From: Arthrobacter globiformis NBRC 12137
GTDB lineage: Bacteria > Actinomycetota > Actinomycetes > Actinomycetales > Micrococcaceae
DNA length: 64,000 nt
Assembly: GCF_000238915.1 (NCBI RefSeq)
Contig: NZ_BAEG01000074.1
Coordinates: 1-64,000 of the forward strand
Reading direction: 5' to 3'
Shown here one piece after another: positions 1-9,352 of this stretch. The notes under the pieces are model-generated. The model was not told the origin of the DNA, searched no databases, and saw only the letters and a program-made list of their open reading frames with translations. The translations under genes were made by a program, and so were the position numbers. The first letter of the stretch is position 1. Every line of letters starts with the position of its first letter.

Positions 1-5
1 CAGAG

Positions 6-758
6 CTAGGCCGACTGCGGGCGCCGCTGCAGCGGAACGAAAACCCTCGGCTGCTCCACCCAGACGGGTTCCATCTCCGAGATGGTGCGGCGCATGATCC
101 TGCTCGACGCCTCGCGGGCCTCCGACGCGTTGCCACCAAAGATGGCTTCAGCCACATCGAGGTGCCACTGCAGCGTGAGGTCGCGGGGGCGGTCGGGCAT
201 GAGGCCGTGCACGGTGCGGCCGGTCAGGGTTTCGGCCACCTGGCCCACGAGGTTGGCAAACATCTCATTGCCGGAGCCGCTGAGCAGCAGGGAATGGAAC
301 TGGATATCGAGCTCCAGGAAGCGTGGCACGTCGCCGGCCTTGCCGGCCTCGCGCATTGCCAGGGCCACGTCGAGCAGCTCCTGCCGAAGTTCCTGCGGTG
401 CATTGACCGCCGCGAGTTCGGCGGCCACAGGCTCGACGGCGGAGCGGAGTTCCGCCAGGGAACGCAGCTGGGCGCCGCGCCCTTCCCCGGCCAGCCGCCA
501 CCGGATGACGAGCGGATCAAACGGATTCCAGCGGTGCGCCGGCAGGACCTTGATGCCGACGCGCTTAGTGGTTTCGACCAGGCCAAGCGACTGCAGCACA
601 CGGACGGCTTCCCGGATCACAGACCGGGATACCTGCAGTTCGTCCTCCAGCTGCTCCGCCAGCATCACGTGCCCTGGCGGGAGGCTGCCGTCGACGATTC
701 TGGTACCCAGGTGCTCGACGGCACGGTGGTGGAGGCTGGTTGACATAGTGGTAAGCAT
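6..758 (-). CDS. GntR/FadR-family transcriptional regulator (FCD domain)
   Basis: DNA-binding regulator of the FadR subgroup. It has an N-terminal winged helix (SRSVIREAVRVLQSLGLV, about residues 40-60 from this start) and a C-terminal FCD ligand domain with the usual Asp and His metal ligands in LELDIQFHSLLL. It is divergent from gnd, so control of gluconate or pentose-phosphate genes is a natural inference; the same arrangement is known for gluconate regulators in related actinobacteria, but the ligand is not visible here. The frame is open up to a GTG at 821. I chose the ATG at 758 because the residues before it look like untranslated leader; the ATG at 746 is equally possible and neither has a good ribosome binding site. 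The stop lies at the very edge of the window. The family is certain, the target inferred. Confidence 0.85.
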   Translation of the reverse strand: MLTTMSTSLHHRAVEHLGTRIVDGSLPPGHVMLAEQLEDELQVSRSVIREAVRVLQSLGLVETTKRVGIKVLPAHRWNPFDPLVIRWRLAGEGRGAQLRSLAELRSAVEPVAAELAAVNAPQELRQELLDVALAMREAGKAGDVPRFLELDIQFHSLLLSGSGNEMFANLVGQVAETLTGRTVHGLMPDRPRDLTLQWHLDVAEAIFGGNASEAREASSRIMRRTISEMEPVWVEQPRVFVPLQRRPQSA

Positions 759-886
759 AATCGGGCGGGGAGGCTTTGGTGCCCAGCAACCAGGGCAGTC
801 TGGACGGCGCTGTGGGGACACGCCATAAACTCTTTAAGGCGCGGTTTGCGTCCAAGGAGTGGTCACCCGCTTTCGCCCTCGACCGC

Positions 887-905
887 GAATATATATGCTT
901 TATTC
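887..905. promoter_or_regulatory. Inverted repeat in the gntR-gnd divergent region (possible operator)
   Basis: GAATA, a 9-base AT-rich spacer, then TATTC lies about 80 bp before the gnd start and 130 bp before the regulator. It is the most AT-rich spot in the divergent intergenic region and could be an operator or part of overlapping promoters. The arms are short, so this is a weak candidate only. Confidence 0.25.
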
Positions 906-988
906 ACGATCTGCTTTTCTGACGGGTGCTCCGCAGGACATGCGGGACCCAACGCACACACGTTGCACAGACTGAATGGGAGTTTTTG

Positions 989-2425
989 ATGTCAGCACAC
1001 ATCGGTGTCACCGGCCTTGCGGTGATGGGCGCCAACCTGGCCCGCAACCTTGCCCGGAACGGCTTTACGGTTGCCCTGCACAACCGCTCGGTCGGCAAAA
1101 CCGACACCCTGCTCGAAAAGCACGGCCACGAGGGTGACTTCGTCAGGACCGAGTCCCTTGAGGAACTGGTTAACTCCCTCGAAAAGCCGCGCCGCGTCCT
1201 GATCATGGTCAAGGCCGGCAAGCCGGTTGACTCCGTGATTGAGCAGCTCGAACCGCTGCTGGAGGCCGGCGACATCATCATCGACGCCGGCAACTCGCAC
1301 TACGAGGACACCCGCCGCCGCGAAGCCGCACTGGCCAAGAAGGACCTGCACTTCGTGGGCGTCGGTGTCTCCGGCGGCGAAGAGGGCGCCCTCAACGGCC
1401 CGTCCATCATGCCCGGCGGCTCCAAGGAATCCTACGAAGCCCTTGGCCCGCTGCTCGAAAAGATCTCCGCCAAGGTCGACGGCGAGCCTTGCTGCGCTTG
1501 GGTCGGCACCGACGGCGCAGGCCACTTCGTCAAGATGGTCCACAACGGCATCGAGTACGCCGACATGCAGGTCATCGGCGAAGCCTTCGATCTGCTGCGC
1601 TCCGGTGCCGGGATCGAGCCGGCAGAGCAGTCCAAGATTTTCACCGAGTGGAACAAGGGCGAGCTGTCATCCTTCCTGATCGAAATCTCCGCCGAGGTCC
1701 TGGGCCACGTTGACGCCAAGACCGGCAAGCCGTTCGTCGACGTCGTGGTGGACGCAGCGGGCCAGAAGGGAACGGGACGCTGGACGGTCATCTCGGCACT
1801 GGAGCTTGGCTCGCCGGTTTCCGGCATCGCCGAGTCCGTCTTCGCCCGGGCACTGTCCTCCCAGGCCGACCAGCGGAAGCTGGGCCAGGAGCTGCTCGCC
1901 GGCGAGGAAGCCGCCGTCGAAATCCCCGAGACCTTCGTTGAGGACGTCCGCCAGGCGCTCTACGCCTCCAAGCTCGTTTCCTACGCCCAGGGCCTGGACA
2001 TGCTGACTTCGGCAGCCAAGGAATACAACTGGGACCTGAAGCTGGACGAGATTGCCTCGCTGTGGCGCGCCGGCTGCATCATCCGCGCCGAACTGCTCAA
2101 GGACATCACCAAGGCCTACGCTGCGGACGAGAAGCCTGCCAACCTGCTGTTCGCCCCGGCCTTCACCAAGGCCATCGCTGACGCGCTTCCGGCCTGGCGC
2201 CGCGTTGTGGCCACCGCCGTCCAGCTGGGCATCCCGGTACCGGTGTTCTCATCCTCCCTGGCGTACTACGACGGTCTGCGCCGCAAGCGCGTGGCCGCTG
2301 CCCTGATCCAGGGCCAGCGCGACCTCTTCGGTGCGCACACCTACGGCCGCGTCGACGCCGAGGGCACGTTCCACACCCTCTGGGGCGAGGACAAGTCCGA
2401 AATCGAGGCAGTGGACACCCACTAG
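989..2425 (+). CDS. gnd: 6-phosphogluconate dehydrogenase, decarboxylating
   Basis: Oxidative decarboxylation of 6-phosphogluconate to ribulose 5-phosphate with NADP+ (third step of the oxidative pentose phosphate pathway, cytosolic dimer). The 478-residue length fits the long bacterial form (about 470-480). Visible: N-terminal Rossmann motif GVTGLAVMGANLARN, the substrate-binding GVGVSGGEEGALNGPSIMPGG segment, catalytic Lys in GHFVKMVHNGIEY and the C-terminal all-helical domain with DLFGAHTYGR. The frame is open from 926, but the ATG at 989 is preceded by GGGAG at suitable spacing and begins the family N-terminus. It is transcribed divergently from the GntR-family gene, which probably controls it. 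Confidence 0.97.
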   Translation: MSAHIGVTGLAVMGANLARNLARNGFTVALHNRSVGKTDTLLEKHGHEGDFVRTESLEELVNSLEKPRRVLIMVKAGKPVDSVIEQLEPLLEAGDIIIDAGNSHYEDTRRREAALAKKDLHFVGVGVSGGEEGALNGPSIMPGGSKESYEALGPLLEKISAKVDGEPCCAWVGTDGAGHFVKMVHNGIEYADMQVIGEAFDLLRSGAGIEPAEQSKIFTEWNKGELSSFLIEISAEVLGHVDAKTGKPFVDVVVDAAGQKGTGRWTVISALELGSPVSGIAESVFARALSSQADQRKLGQELLAGEEAAVEIPETFVEDVRQALYASKLVSYAQGLDMLTSAAKEYNWDLKLDEIASLWRAGCIIRAELLKDITKAYAADEKPANLLFAPAFTKAIADALPAWRRVVATAVQLGIPVPVFSSSLAYYDGLRRKRVAAALIQGQRDLFGAHTYGRVDAEGTFHTLWGEDKSEIEAVDTH

Positions 2426-2452
2426 CTTCTGCGCCACACCGGCTTTGACCGT

Positions 2453-2495
2453 AACGGCCGGCGCTTGCCCGATAGTCTGGGGAGCGCCGGCCGTT
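2453..2495 (+). terminator. Hairpin downstream of gnd
   Basis: A 13-bp perfect stem (2453-2465 with 2483-2495) and a 17-base loop, 27 bp after the gnd stop codon. There is no clear T-run, so termination is likely but not certain. Confidence 0.5.
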
Positions 2496-2561
2496 GCCGT
2501 TTAACGGAATCGGCCTTGCGTGCCGGCTGTCCGCCGTTGCCGTGTCCAAGGAGTGCCGCAC

Positions 2562-3395
2562 ATGTCCCAGCCAGTTGCGTTTGTCACCGGTGCGTCCACC
2601 GGCATCGGGTTCGAAGCCGCCCGGAAGCTCAGCGAACACGGGTTCACCGTGTACGCCGGGGCCCGGCGGGTCGAAAAGATGGAACCGCTGAAGGCCGGCG
2701 GAGTCAACGTCCTGGCCCTGGACGTGACCGACGAGGCGTCCATGGCAGCAGCTGTCGCGGCCATCCTGGAAGCCCACGGCAGGATTGACGTCCTGGTCAA
2801 CAATGCAGGCTACGGCTCCTACGGATCGCTTGAGGAAGTGGAGCTGGCCGAGGGCAGGCGGCAATTCGAAGTCAATGTCTTCGGCCTGGCACGCATGACC
2901 CAGCTGGTGCTTCCCGCCATGCGTGCCGCAGCGCAGGGGAGGATCATCAACGTGTCCTCCATCGGCGGCAAGATGTACGAGCCCCTCGGCGCCTGGTACC
3001 ACGCCACGAAGTTCGCGGTGGAAGGTCTAAGCGACTCGCTGCGGCTGGAGCTCAAACCGCACGGCATCACGGTGTCGATCATCGAACCGGCGGGGACACG
3101 GACGGAATGGGGCGGCATCTCGGGCGAGAGCCTGCTGGCAACATCCGGGCACGGACCGTACGGGGAGCAGGCGAAAATCGTCGCCGGGGCGCTGGCATCC
3201 ACTTCAAGTTCAACCATGGCGACGCATCCGGGTGTGATCGCCGATGCCATTGTTCACGCCGCGACGGCGCCGCGACCGAAAACCCGCTACCCGGCCGGCA
3301 AGGGTGCCCGCGCTATCCTGACGTTGCGCAGGCTCCTGCCCGACACCGCGTTCGACGTTGTGCTGTGGACGATCTACAAGCGGTTTGCCCGCTAG
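2562..3395 (+). CDS. SDR-family oxidoreductase
   Basis: Classical short-chain dehydrogenase/reductase of 277 residues. It shows the cofactor loop TGASTGIG near the N-terminus, NNAGYGSYG, and the catalytic pair in [19 protein letters not shown] (Tyr-x-x-x-Lys) with a Ser about 14 residues earlier (VSSIGG). The sequence resembles oxidoreductases annotated as ketoreductase-like with NADP+ preference, but the substrate cannot be told. The start at 2562 is set by AAGGAG eight bases upstream. It is a single gene converging on cysE, and the two stop codons overlap. Confidence 0.9.
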   Translation: MSQPVAFVTGASTGIGFEAARKLSEHGFTVYAGARRVEKMEPLKAGGVNVLALDVTDEASMAAAVAAILEAHGRIDVLVNNAGYGSYGSLEEVELAEGRRQFEVNVFGLARMTQLVLPAMRAAAQGRIINVSSIGGKMYEPLGAWYHATKFAVEGLSDSLRLELKPHGITVSIIEPAGTRTEWGGISGESLLATSGHGPYGEQAKIVAGALASTSSSTMATHPGVIADAIVHAATAPRPKTRYPAGKGARAILTLRRLLPDTAFDVVLWTIYKRFAR

Positions 3396-3976
3396 ATCCG
3401 GTATTCGATGTAATACTCTGCCGGGTCCACGGCGGGCTTGGTCTCCCGCTGCGCGTCGCGGTGCCGCCAGCTCGCCGGGATGCCCGTAACAATGGACTCC
3501 GGCGGTGCGTCCTTGACGACGACGGCGTTCGCCCCCACGGCGCTGTCGTTGCCGATGAGGATCGGACCCAGGATTTTGGCGCCCGCGCCGATCGTCACCC
3601 GGTCCCCGATGGTCGGGTGGCGCTTGACCTTCGCGAGGGAGCGGCCGCCGAGCGTGACGCCATGGTAAATCATGACGTCCTCACCGATCTCGGCCGTTTC
3701 GCCGATGACCACACCCATGCCGTGATCGATGAAAAAGCGGCGTCCGATGGTGGCGCCGGGATGGATCTCGATGCCGGTCAGGAACCTGGTGAGCTGCGAG
3801 ATCAGCCGTGCCGGAAACCGCGTGGACGGGTTCTGCCACAGCTTGTGCGTCAGACGGTGCGCCCAGATGGCGTGCAGCCCTGAGTACGCGAAAAAGTTCT
3901 CAAAAGAACCTCGAGCCGCCGGGTCGTGGGACCGGGCGGCGTCGAGGTCTTCCTTAAGTCTTGCGAAGAAACCCAC
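3392..3976 (-). CDS. cysE: Serine O-acetyltransferase
   Basis: Acetylates L-serine with acetyl-CoA to O-acetylserine, the substrate of CysK. At 194 residues it is the short form without the long E. coli-type N-terminus. It has the left-handed beta-helix hexapeptide repeats ([40 protein letters not shown]) and catalytic Asp-His in [12 protein letters not shown]. It starts with GTG and lies 41 bp after cysK on the same strand, so the pair is an operon for cysteine synthesis. The end overlaps the convergent SDR gene by 4 bp. Confidence 0.96.
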   Translation of the reverse strand: MGFFARLKEDLDAARSHDPAARGSFENFFAYSGLHAIWAHRLTHKLWQNPSTRFPARLISQLTRFLTGIEIHPGATIGRRFFIDHGMGVVIGETAEIGEDVMIYHGVTLGGRSLAKVKRHPTIGDRVTIGAGAKILGPILIGNDSAVGANAVVVKDAPPESIVTGIPASWRHRDAQRETKPAVDPAEYYIEYRI

Positions 3977-4017
3977 AAAGATCTTTCTACAGGAAACGGA
4001 AAGCAGCTGGCTAAGGT

Positions 4018-4953
4018 CTAGCCGCGGATGTCGTCATAGAGCACGGTGGAGATGTAACGCTCACCGAAGTCGCAGACCACCGCGACGATCAGCTTGCCGG
4101 CGTTCTCCGGGCGCTTTGCCAGTTCCAGGGCGCCCCAGACGATGGCGCCGGAGGAGATGCCGCCCAGGATGCCTTCCTTGACGCCGAGCTCGCGGGCGAC
4201 GGCCACGGAGTCTTCCAGGGTGGCGTCCAGGACCTCGTCGTAGACGTTGGTGTCCAGGAGTTCGGGGATGAAGTTGGCGCCGAGGCCCTGGATCTTGTGC
4301 GGGCCGGGTGCTCCACCGTTGAGGATGGGGGAGTCCTTGGGTTCCACGGCAACGATCTGGACGTCCGGGTTGCGCTCCTTCAGGACCTGGCCGACGCCCG
4401 TGATGGTGCCGCCGGTGCCGATGCCGGAGACAAAGATGTCAACCTTGCCGTCGGTGTCGGCCCAGACCTCCTCAGCGGTGGTCTTGCGGTGGATCTCCGG
4501 GTTGGCTTCGTTGGCGAACTGCTGTGCCCAGATGGAGTTCTCGGTGTTGGCCACGATTTCCTGGGCCTTTTCCACGGCACCGCGCATGCCTTCGGAGCCC
4601 GGGGTCAGCACAATCTCGGCACCGAAGGCGCGGAGCATGACGCGGCGTTCGGTGGACATGGTTTCCGGCATGGTCAGGATGACCTTGTAGCCGCGGGCTG
4701 CGCCCACCATGGCCAGCGCGATGCCGGTGTTGCCCGAGGTGCCTTCGACGATGGTTCCGCCGGGCTTCAGCGCGCCCGACTTCTCCGCAGCGTCGATGAT
4801 GGCGACGCCGATACGGTCCTTGACGCTGTTGGCCGGGTTGTAGAACTCAAGCTTGACCGCAACGGTGGCGTCAAGGCCTTCAGTCAGGCGGTTGAGCTTG
4901 ACCAGCGGGGTGCCGCCCACCAGTTGTGTTACATCGTCGTAGATCCGTGCCAT
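4018..4953 (-). CDS. cysK: Cysteine synthase A (O-acetylserine sulfhydrylase)
   Basis: PLP enzyme that makes L-cysteine from O-acetylserine and sulfide. The 311-residue length is normal. The PLP lysine sits in [11 protein letters not shown], the phosphate-binding and substrate loop is [12 protein letters not shown], and the glycine loop is [13 protein letters not shown]. It is first in the cysK-cysE operon, so substrate maker and user are co-expressed and could form the cysteine synthase complex. The CysE C-terminus here (EYYIEYRI) ends in Ile, consistent with docking into the CysK active site as known for the complex. Confidence 0.97.
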   Translation of the reverse strand: MARIYDDVTQLVGGTPLVKLNRLTEGLDATVAVKLEFYNPANSVKDRIGVAIIDAAEKSGALKPGGTIVEGTSGNTGIALAMVGAARGYKVILTMPETMSTERRVMLRAFGAEIVLTPGSEGMRGAVEKAQEIVANTENSIWAQQFANEANPEIHRKTTAEEVWADTDGKVDIFVSGIGTGGTITGVGQVLKERNPDVQIVAVEPKDSPILNGGAPGPHKIQGLGANFIPELLDTNVYDEVLDATLEDSVAVARELGVKEGILGGISSGAIVWGALELAKRPENAGKLIVAVVCDFGERYISTVLYDDIRG

Positions 4954-5020
4954 GTGTACTTGCGCCTATCTCTCAGGAGGGAATACTTTGGTCAGCCTAA
5001 CGATGGGGTCAGCGCCCCTG

Positions 5021-5545
5021 CTAAGCATTAAGCCATGCAGAGTAATATTTCCGCGCCTTGGCCAGCTTCGGGTTAATAATGACCTGGCAATACCCCTGCT
5101 CCGGGAACTTGGCGTAGTAGTTCTGGTGAATGTTCTCCGCCGGATAGAACACAGGGAGCCGGCTGACCTCTGTCACAATCGGCCGGGACCACAGGGCCTG
5201 GTTCCGTTCGATCGCCTCCTCGAAGAGGATTTTCTCCTCGGTGGTCTCATAGAACATTGACGAGCGGTACTGCGTTCCGACGTCGTACCCCTGGCGGTTG
5301 AGCGTGGTGGGGTCGTGCAGGGCGAAGAACATGTCCAGGATGACCTCGGCCGGGATGACATCCTCATCGAAGGTCACAGCAACCACCTCGGCGTGCCCGG
5401 TGGTGCCGGAACAGACAGAGTAGTAGTCGGGGTGGCGTTCATGGCCGCCGGTGTATCCCGAAACCACCGACGAGACGCCCATCGTTTTCTGGTAGACGGC
5501 GTCCAGGCACCAGAAGCAACCCCCGCCAAGCACAAAAGTTTTCAT
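5021..5545 (-). CDS. msrA: Peptide-methionine (S)-S-oxide reductase
   Basis: Reduces the S epimer of methionine sulfoxide in proteins and free methionine. The catalytic Cys is residue 10 in GGGCFWCLDAVYQ, and the family blocks SGYTGGH, YYSVCSGTTGHAEVV and the Tyr/Asp substrate pocket are present. About 174 residues is typical. The frame is open upstream to 5590. The chosen ATG has GAGGA almost touching it, so an in-frame GTG 21 bases upstream could be the true start; the catalytic domain is unaffected. Confidence 0.95.
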   Translation of the reverse strand: MKTFVLGGGCFWCLDAVYQKTMGVSSVVSGYTGGHERHPDYYSVCSGTTGHAEVVAVTFDEDVIPAEVILDMFFALHDPTTLNRQGYDVGTQYRSSMFYETTEEKILFEEAIERNQALWSRPIVTEVSRLPVFYPAENIHQNYYAKFPEQGYCQVIINPKLAKARKYYSAWLNA

Positions 5546-5640
5546 GTCCTCTTCAATGGTTCGCACGCGCCAATGATTCCCCCAGCCCACCCTAGGGTCA
5601 TATGCCGCTCAGAGGCCAGAGCCGACTGTAGGGTAAAAGT

Positions 5641-6549
5641 ATGAGTATGGAACCTGTGAACAGTGACGTTGCAGCGGAACCGGAAGAAGCTCCCGACGCC
5701 GCCGGGTCACCCGCCGTTGCAACGCTGGGGCAACTCATGCTGGCCGTGGAGGAGCTCTGGCCGGAGTCCCTTGCAGAGGCATGGGACGAGGTGGGGCTCG
5801 TGGCCGGCCATCCGTCAGCTGAAGTCACGCGCGTCATGTTCGCCGTGGATCCCACACTAGAGGTCATTGACGAGGCCATCGAATGGGGCGCGGAACTGCT
5901 CATCACGCATCACCCGCTGCTGCTCAAAGGCGTCACCTCGGTGGCCGCCAACACAGCCAAGGGCCGGGCGGTCCACCGCCTGATCGAGTCCGGCACGGCA
6001 CTGCTGACGGTCCATACCAACGGAGACTCAGCGGTGGGCGGCGTTTCCGACGTCCTTGCCGACGCCCTGGGACTGCAGAACGTGGCGCCACTGACCCCGG
6101 CAGCCGACGGCCTTCCGGAGGAAGGCATCGGGCGCGTTGGGGACCTTAACGAGCCCATGACGCTGGGCGATTTCGCCGCGCGGGTCTTCGGCATCCTTCC
6201 CTCGGTGGCCGGCGGCGTGCGCGTCTCCGGGGACAAGGACGGTCTGGTGCAGCGGGTTGCCGTGTGCGGCGGGGCCGGGGATTCCCTCTTCGACGAGGTC
6301 AGGGCCAGCAACGCGGACCTTTACATCACCGCCGACTTGCGCCACCACCCGGCCTCCGAAGCCAGGGAGGCGGCGGTGAACGGCCGCCCCTACCTCATCG
6401 ATGTCTCGCACTTTGCCAGTGAATGGCTGTGGCTCCCGGCTGCCGCCGAGGCGCTGGGCAACGTGCTCGCGGACCAGGGCCTCGACGTCGAAATCAAGGT
6501 CAGCACCACCAACAGCGACCCGTGGGACTTCATACTGACTCCCGGCTAA
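5641..6549 (+). CDS. Nif3-like dinuclear metal centre protein (DUF34)
   Basis: Member of the Nif3/YqfO/YbgI family, which forms hexameric toroids with a two-metal site; some members are linked to GTP cyclohydrolase I activity but the physiological role is unsettled. The family motif is seen: ITHHPLLLKGVTSV (metal His pair), HTNGDSAVGGVSD, and the C-terminal DVSHFASEWLWLP metal ligands. At 302 residues it is the short form, without the inserted PII-like domain. The next gene, a zinc-ribbon coiled-coil protein, follows it in many actinobacteria, suggesting a shared function. Confidence 0.9.
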   Translation: MSMEPVNSDVAAEPEEAPDAAGSPAVATLGQLMLAVEELWPESLAEAWDEVGLVAGHPSAEVTRVMFAVDPTLEVIDEAIEWGAELLITHHPLLLKGVTSVAANTAKGRAVHRLIESGTALLTVHTNGDSAVGGVSDVLADALGLQNVAPLTPAADGLPEEGIGRVGDLNEPMTLGDFAARVFGILPSVAGGVRVSGDKDGLVQRVAVCGGAGDSLFDEVRASNADLYITADLRHHPASEAREAAVNGRPYLIDVSHFASEWLWLPAAAEALGNVLADQGLDVEIKVSTTNSDPWDFILTPG

Positions 6550-6729
6550 GCCTGGCGCGCGAAGTCCATGGCAGGGCCCATGCCAGCGAGGGGCCCGCAC
6601 CGAGCGCAGCGAGGTTTGGGAACCGGTGGGGATGCGTAGCGAGGCTGGGGAGCGCGTTAGGCGCTAGAGTCTAGAAGACCCCATAGGGGTGCCGGCCAAG
6701 GGCCGGATGGGATCAAGCGGAGGTAAAAC

Positions 6730-7467
6730 GTGGCCAAGGCAGCACCGGCGGAACAATTGAAGTTGCTCGAGCTCCAGGGCCTCGATGCCCGGCTGAAGTC
6801 ACTGTCGAACCGCCGCCGCAGTCTTGAAACCGATCCGCGGATCACCGACCTCGAAGCGGCCCTGAGTGTTGCCAACGGGGAACTGGGCGCCGCGAAACTC
6901 GCCGTCCACGATGCCGAAGCCGAACTGAAGCGGGCCGAGGCGGATGTGGAGCAGGTGGCAACCCGGATTGAACGGGACGAGGCCAGGCTCAACAGCGGCA
7001 CCGGTCTCTCCAAGGATCTCGTTGCCCTGCAGAAGGACATCGCCTCGCTGAACAAGCGGCGCTCGGACCTGGAGGACGTCGAACTGGAGGTCCTGGAGCG
7101 GCTGGATGTCCTGCGCGAACGGCAGGCGGCCCAGCAGAGCATCGTGGACGATATCCAGGGCTCGTTCGGCGGGATCCGGGCCGAACTCGACGAGCAGTTG
7201 GCGGAGGTCAACGCTGAGGAGACCGTACTTCGCAGCCAAAGAGCAGAGTTCGCCGCAGGGCTGGACGCCGGAGTGCTGGCTGTTTACGAAAAGACGCTGG
7301 CTCGGCGCGGCGTGGGCGCGGCGCGGCTCTTCCACGGAACGTCGGAAGGCTCGGGCATGCAGCTGAGCCCCGGCGACCTGGCCGAGATCAAGGCCGCCGC
7401 CGAGGATGACATCGTGTTCTGCCCGGACTCCGGCTGCATCCTGGTGCGCTCCGCCGAGTGGGTCTGA
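6730..7467 (+). CDS. Coiled-coil protein with degenerate C4 zinc ribbon (CT398-like)
   Basis: A 245-residue protein of the family usually annotated as zinc-ribbon domain-containing (zf-RING_7, CT398-like). Residues about 5-175 are heptad-rich, alternating charged coiled coil; the last 50 residues correspond to the zinc ribbon. Here the two expected Cys-x-x-Cys knuckles read SEGSGMQLSP and CPDSGCILVR, so three of the four aligned ligands appear to be Ser. Start GTG with a strong GGAGG seven bases upstream. It lies 180 bp after the Nif3-like gene, a neighbour pair common in actinobacteria. Function unknown; a scaffold or nucleic-acid-associated role has been proposed for the family. Confidence 0.8.
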   Translation: MAKAAPAEQLKLLELQGLDARLKSLSNRRRSLETDPRITDLEAALSVANGELGAAKLAVHDAEAELKRAEADVEQVATRIERDEARLNSGTGLSKDLVALQKDIASLNKRRSDLEDVELEVLERLDVLRERQAAQQSIVDDIQGSFGGIRAELDEQLAEVNAEETVLRSQRAEFAAGLDAGVLAVYEKTLARRGVGAARLFHGTSEGSGMQLSPGDLAEIKAAAEDDIVFCPDSGCILVRSAEWV

Positions 7468-7479
7468 CGCAACTAACTT

Positions 7480-7521
7480 GCAGTTGATGCCGTTCTGGGC
7501 TCTCAAAACGGCATTGACTGC
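7480..7521. terminator. Hairpin between convergent zinc-ribbon gene and yaaA
   Basis: Fifteen-base arms (7480-7494 and 7507-7521) pair fully if two G-U pairs are allowed, with a 12-base loop. It sits between two convergent genes and probably ends both transcripts, although there is no long T-run. Confidence 0.5.
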
Positions 7522-7533
7522 CAGCCGGTTGGG

Positions 7534-8298
7534 TCAGCCCGGCAGGACGATGTTGAGGGCGTGGGCCTTGCGCGCCGTGCCCGGAACGAGTTCGGCCTGC
7601 CACTTCTCGGCTGCCGCCTTCCGCAGCTGCTCCGGCGTCGCCGGGGCTTTGCCGCGCCGCGTCAGCAGGTGCCGGGCCAGCTCGCCCCGGGTGTGCTTGG
7701 CAAAGTGGCTGACCACCTTGCGCGCGCCGTTCACCTCCGTGAATACATTGACCGTCACGGTGTCGGCCGGCGGGGGAGTCCAGGCGGCCGCGTAGGTGCT
7801 GGACCGGCAATCGACCAGGAGCTCGCCGCCGGCAATTTCGCCGAGGGCGTCGGTCAGCTGCGGTTTCCAGAATGAGGCAAGGCGTCCGACGTCGGGCAGT
7901 GCTGTTGACATGGACAGCCGGTAGGCGGGCACTGAGTCTGCGAACCGGATGGCGCCCCACAGTGCGGAGATGACCAGCACCGACTCATCCGCCCGGCGCC
8001 GCTGCGCCGGCGTCATCGACTTGTAGCCGAGGGCGTCGTACAGCACGCCGGAGTACACCTGGTGCGCCGGCGCCGCCGGTTCGGCGTGGAGCCGCGTGTT
8101 GCGTTCGACGTCGTCCTTGAGCGAGGCTCCGACGCCCAGCAGGGCGAGGGCATCCTCATGTGCGCTGACTGTCCCCAGCGCATCGAGCACCTTCGCCCGG
8201 TAGGTATTCAGCACAGGGAAACTCAACGAAGCCCAGTCCATGGCGTCTCCACGGACGGCCGGAGTCTTGCCTTCGGATGGGGGGAGCAGAATCAGCAC
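7534..8298 (-). CDS. yaaA: YaaA-family peroxide stress protein (DUF328/UPF0246)
   Basis: A 254-residue member of the YaaA family. In E. coli YaaA limits intracellular free iron during H2O2 stress and binds DNA. Family signatures are the N-terminal LLPPSEGKT, YSGVLYDALGY, and YRLSMSTALPD/FWKPQLTDAL blocks. It is a single gene, convergent with the zinc-ribbon gene and downstream of a secreted esterase on the same strand. The family is confident; a role in oxidative stress here is inferred from E. coli. Confidence 0.88.
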   Translation of the reverse strand: MLILLPPSEGKTPAVRGDAMDWASLSFPVLNTYRAKVLDALGTVSAHEDALALLGVGASLKDDVERNTRLHAEPAAPAHQVYSGVLYDALGYKSMTPAQRRRADESVLVISALWGAIRFADSVPAYRLSMSTALPDVGRLASFWKPQLTDALGEIAGGELLVDCRSSTYAAAWTPPPADTVTVNVFTEVNGARKVVSHFAKHTRGELARHLLTRRGKAPATPEQLRKAAAEKWQAELVPGTARKAHALNIVLPG

Positions 8299-8361
8299 CG
8301 TACGATCTTACCGGCCGGGTGCGGGATCAGCTGAAGGGCGGGATCGATTGACGGCGGGGGC

Positions 8362-9288
8362 TCAGCCCAGGGAACGGCCCAGGAAGTCCAGCACGTCCGG
8401 CAGGACGGACCGCCAGTACAAGGCGTCGTGGCCGCCGGGCTGAAAACCGCCCTCTACCCTGCCGGGAAGTCCCGAACGGTACTTGTGCACCGTAGGGGCA
8501 AGATTGTCCTCACTGCCGCAGTCGATCCTTTTGGGAATCGCCGCAAGTCTCGGCCGGAGCGCAAAAACGTCGTTCGCCCTGAAATCGGCCGGGCCGTCGA
8601 AGGCGCCCTCCATGCCCTCTTCGTAGCTGGACCAGACGGCCGGGCTCATGGCCGCAACGGCGCGAACTCCGGACACCCTGCCCCGGGATGCCAGGAGGAG
8701 CGCGCCGAACCCGCCCATCGACGTGCCGAAGATGCCGACCTTTCCGAGGTCAAGCCCCTGGTCGCCCAGGAACGGCAGGAACTCCTGCACCAGCATCGAC
8801 TGCGTGTCGCTGCCGTCGGCGCGGGCATGCCACCAGGAATCGCCGCCGTCCACGGCGGCGACCGCAAAGGACGGGCCGCCGTCGTCCAGGTGACGCTGCA
8901 GGGCCCGGTCCGCCGCGAGGTCGCCCAACAGAACCTCACTGCTGCCGCCCAGCCCGTGCAGGAACACAGCCACCGGCAGCAGCTGGCCCGCCTCGTCCGG
9001 AAGCGGCACGGCCAAGGACCAGTGCGTGGTGACCGACGGACGGAAGCGGGAGACAAATGCCCCTGTCCGGGTCGACACCGTGGAAGGCGGCGATGGGGGA
9101 GCCGGCGGAACGGCCGCCGTCGTTGCTCCCGGCGAAGTAGGTGTTCCGGCCGAATCGGGCAGGGAACTGGACGTCGCGGGGCCGGGAACAGGTGGCGGCG
9201 GCGCCGTGCAGGCGGATGCCGAGGTCAGACCGGCAGCGACACCTGCCAAATGCAGCAAGCGTCGCCGTGTGAAGGACGGCTGGTCCAT
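8362..9288 (-). CDS. Exported alpha/beta-hydrolase esterase (Tat/lipoprotein signal)
   Basis: Secreted or lipid-anchored hydrolase, 308 residues. The N-terminus carries twin arginines (TRRRLLHLAG) followed by a hydrophobic stretch and Cys in TSASAC, consistent with a Tat-exported lipoprotein. A Pro/Ser/Thr-rich linker (about residues 28-75) precedes the catalytic domain. The nucleophile motif is GTSMGGFG, the oxyanion region is VFLHGLGGSSE, and GGHDALYW near the C-terminus supplies the catalytic His. It resembles the esterase D/PHB depolymerase-like branch; substrate unknown. Confidence 0.8.
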   Translation of the reverse strand: MDQPSFTRRRLLHLAGVAAGLTSASACTAPPPPVPGPATSSSLPDSAGTPTSPGATTAAVPPAPPSPPSTVSTRTGAFVSRFRPSVTTHWSLAVPLPDEAGQLLPVAVFLHGLGGSSEVLLGDLAADRALQRHLDDGGPSFAVAAVDGGDSWWHARADGSDTQSMLVQEFLPFLGDQGLDLGKVGIFGTSMGGFGALLLASRGRVSGVRAVAAMSPAVWSSYEEGMEGAFDGPADFRANDVFALRPRLAAIPKRIDCGSEDNLAPTVHKYRSGLPGRVEGGFQPGGHDALYWRSVLPDVLDFLGRSLG

Positions 9289-9352
9289 TTCCCGATTTTA
9301 GACCCCGCGCCGGGCGCGTGTCCGGGTCCGCGCGAATGCCCGTAAACTGGAC

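Noticed and set aside
6590..6665. Near-repeat GCAGCGAGGTTTGGGAA / GTAGCGAGGCTGGGGAG between Nif3 and the zinc-ribbon gene
   Set aside because: Only a weak match, and no folding or context suggests function.
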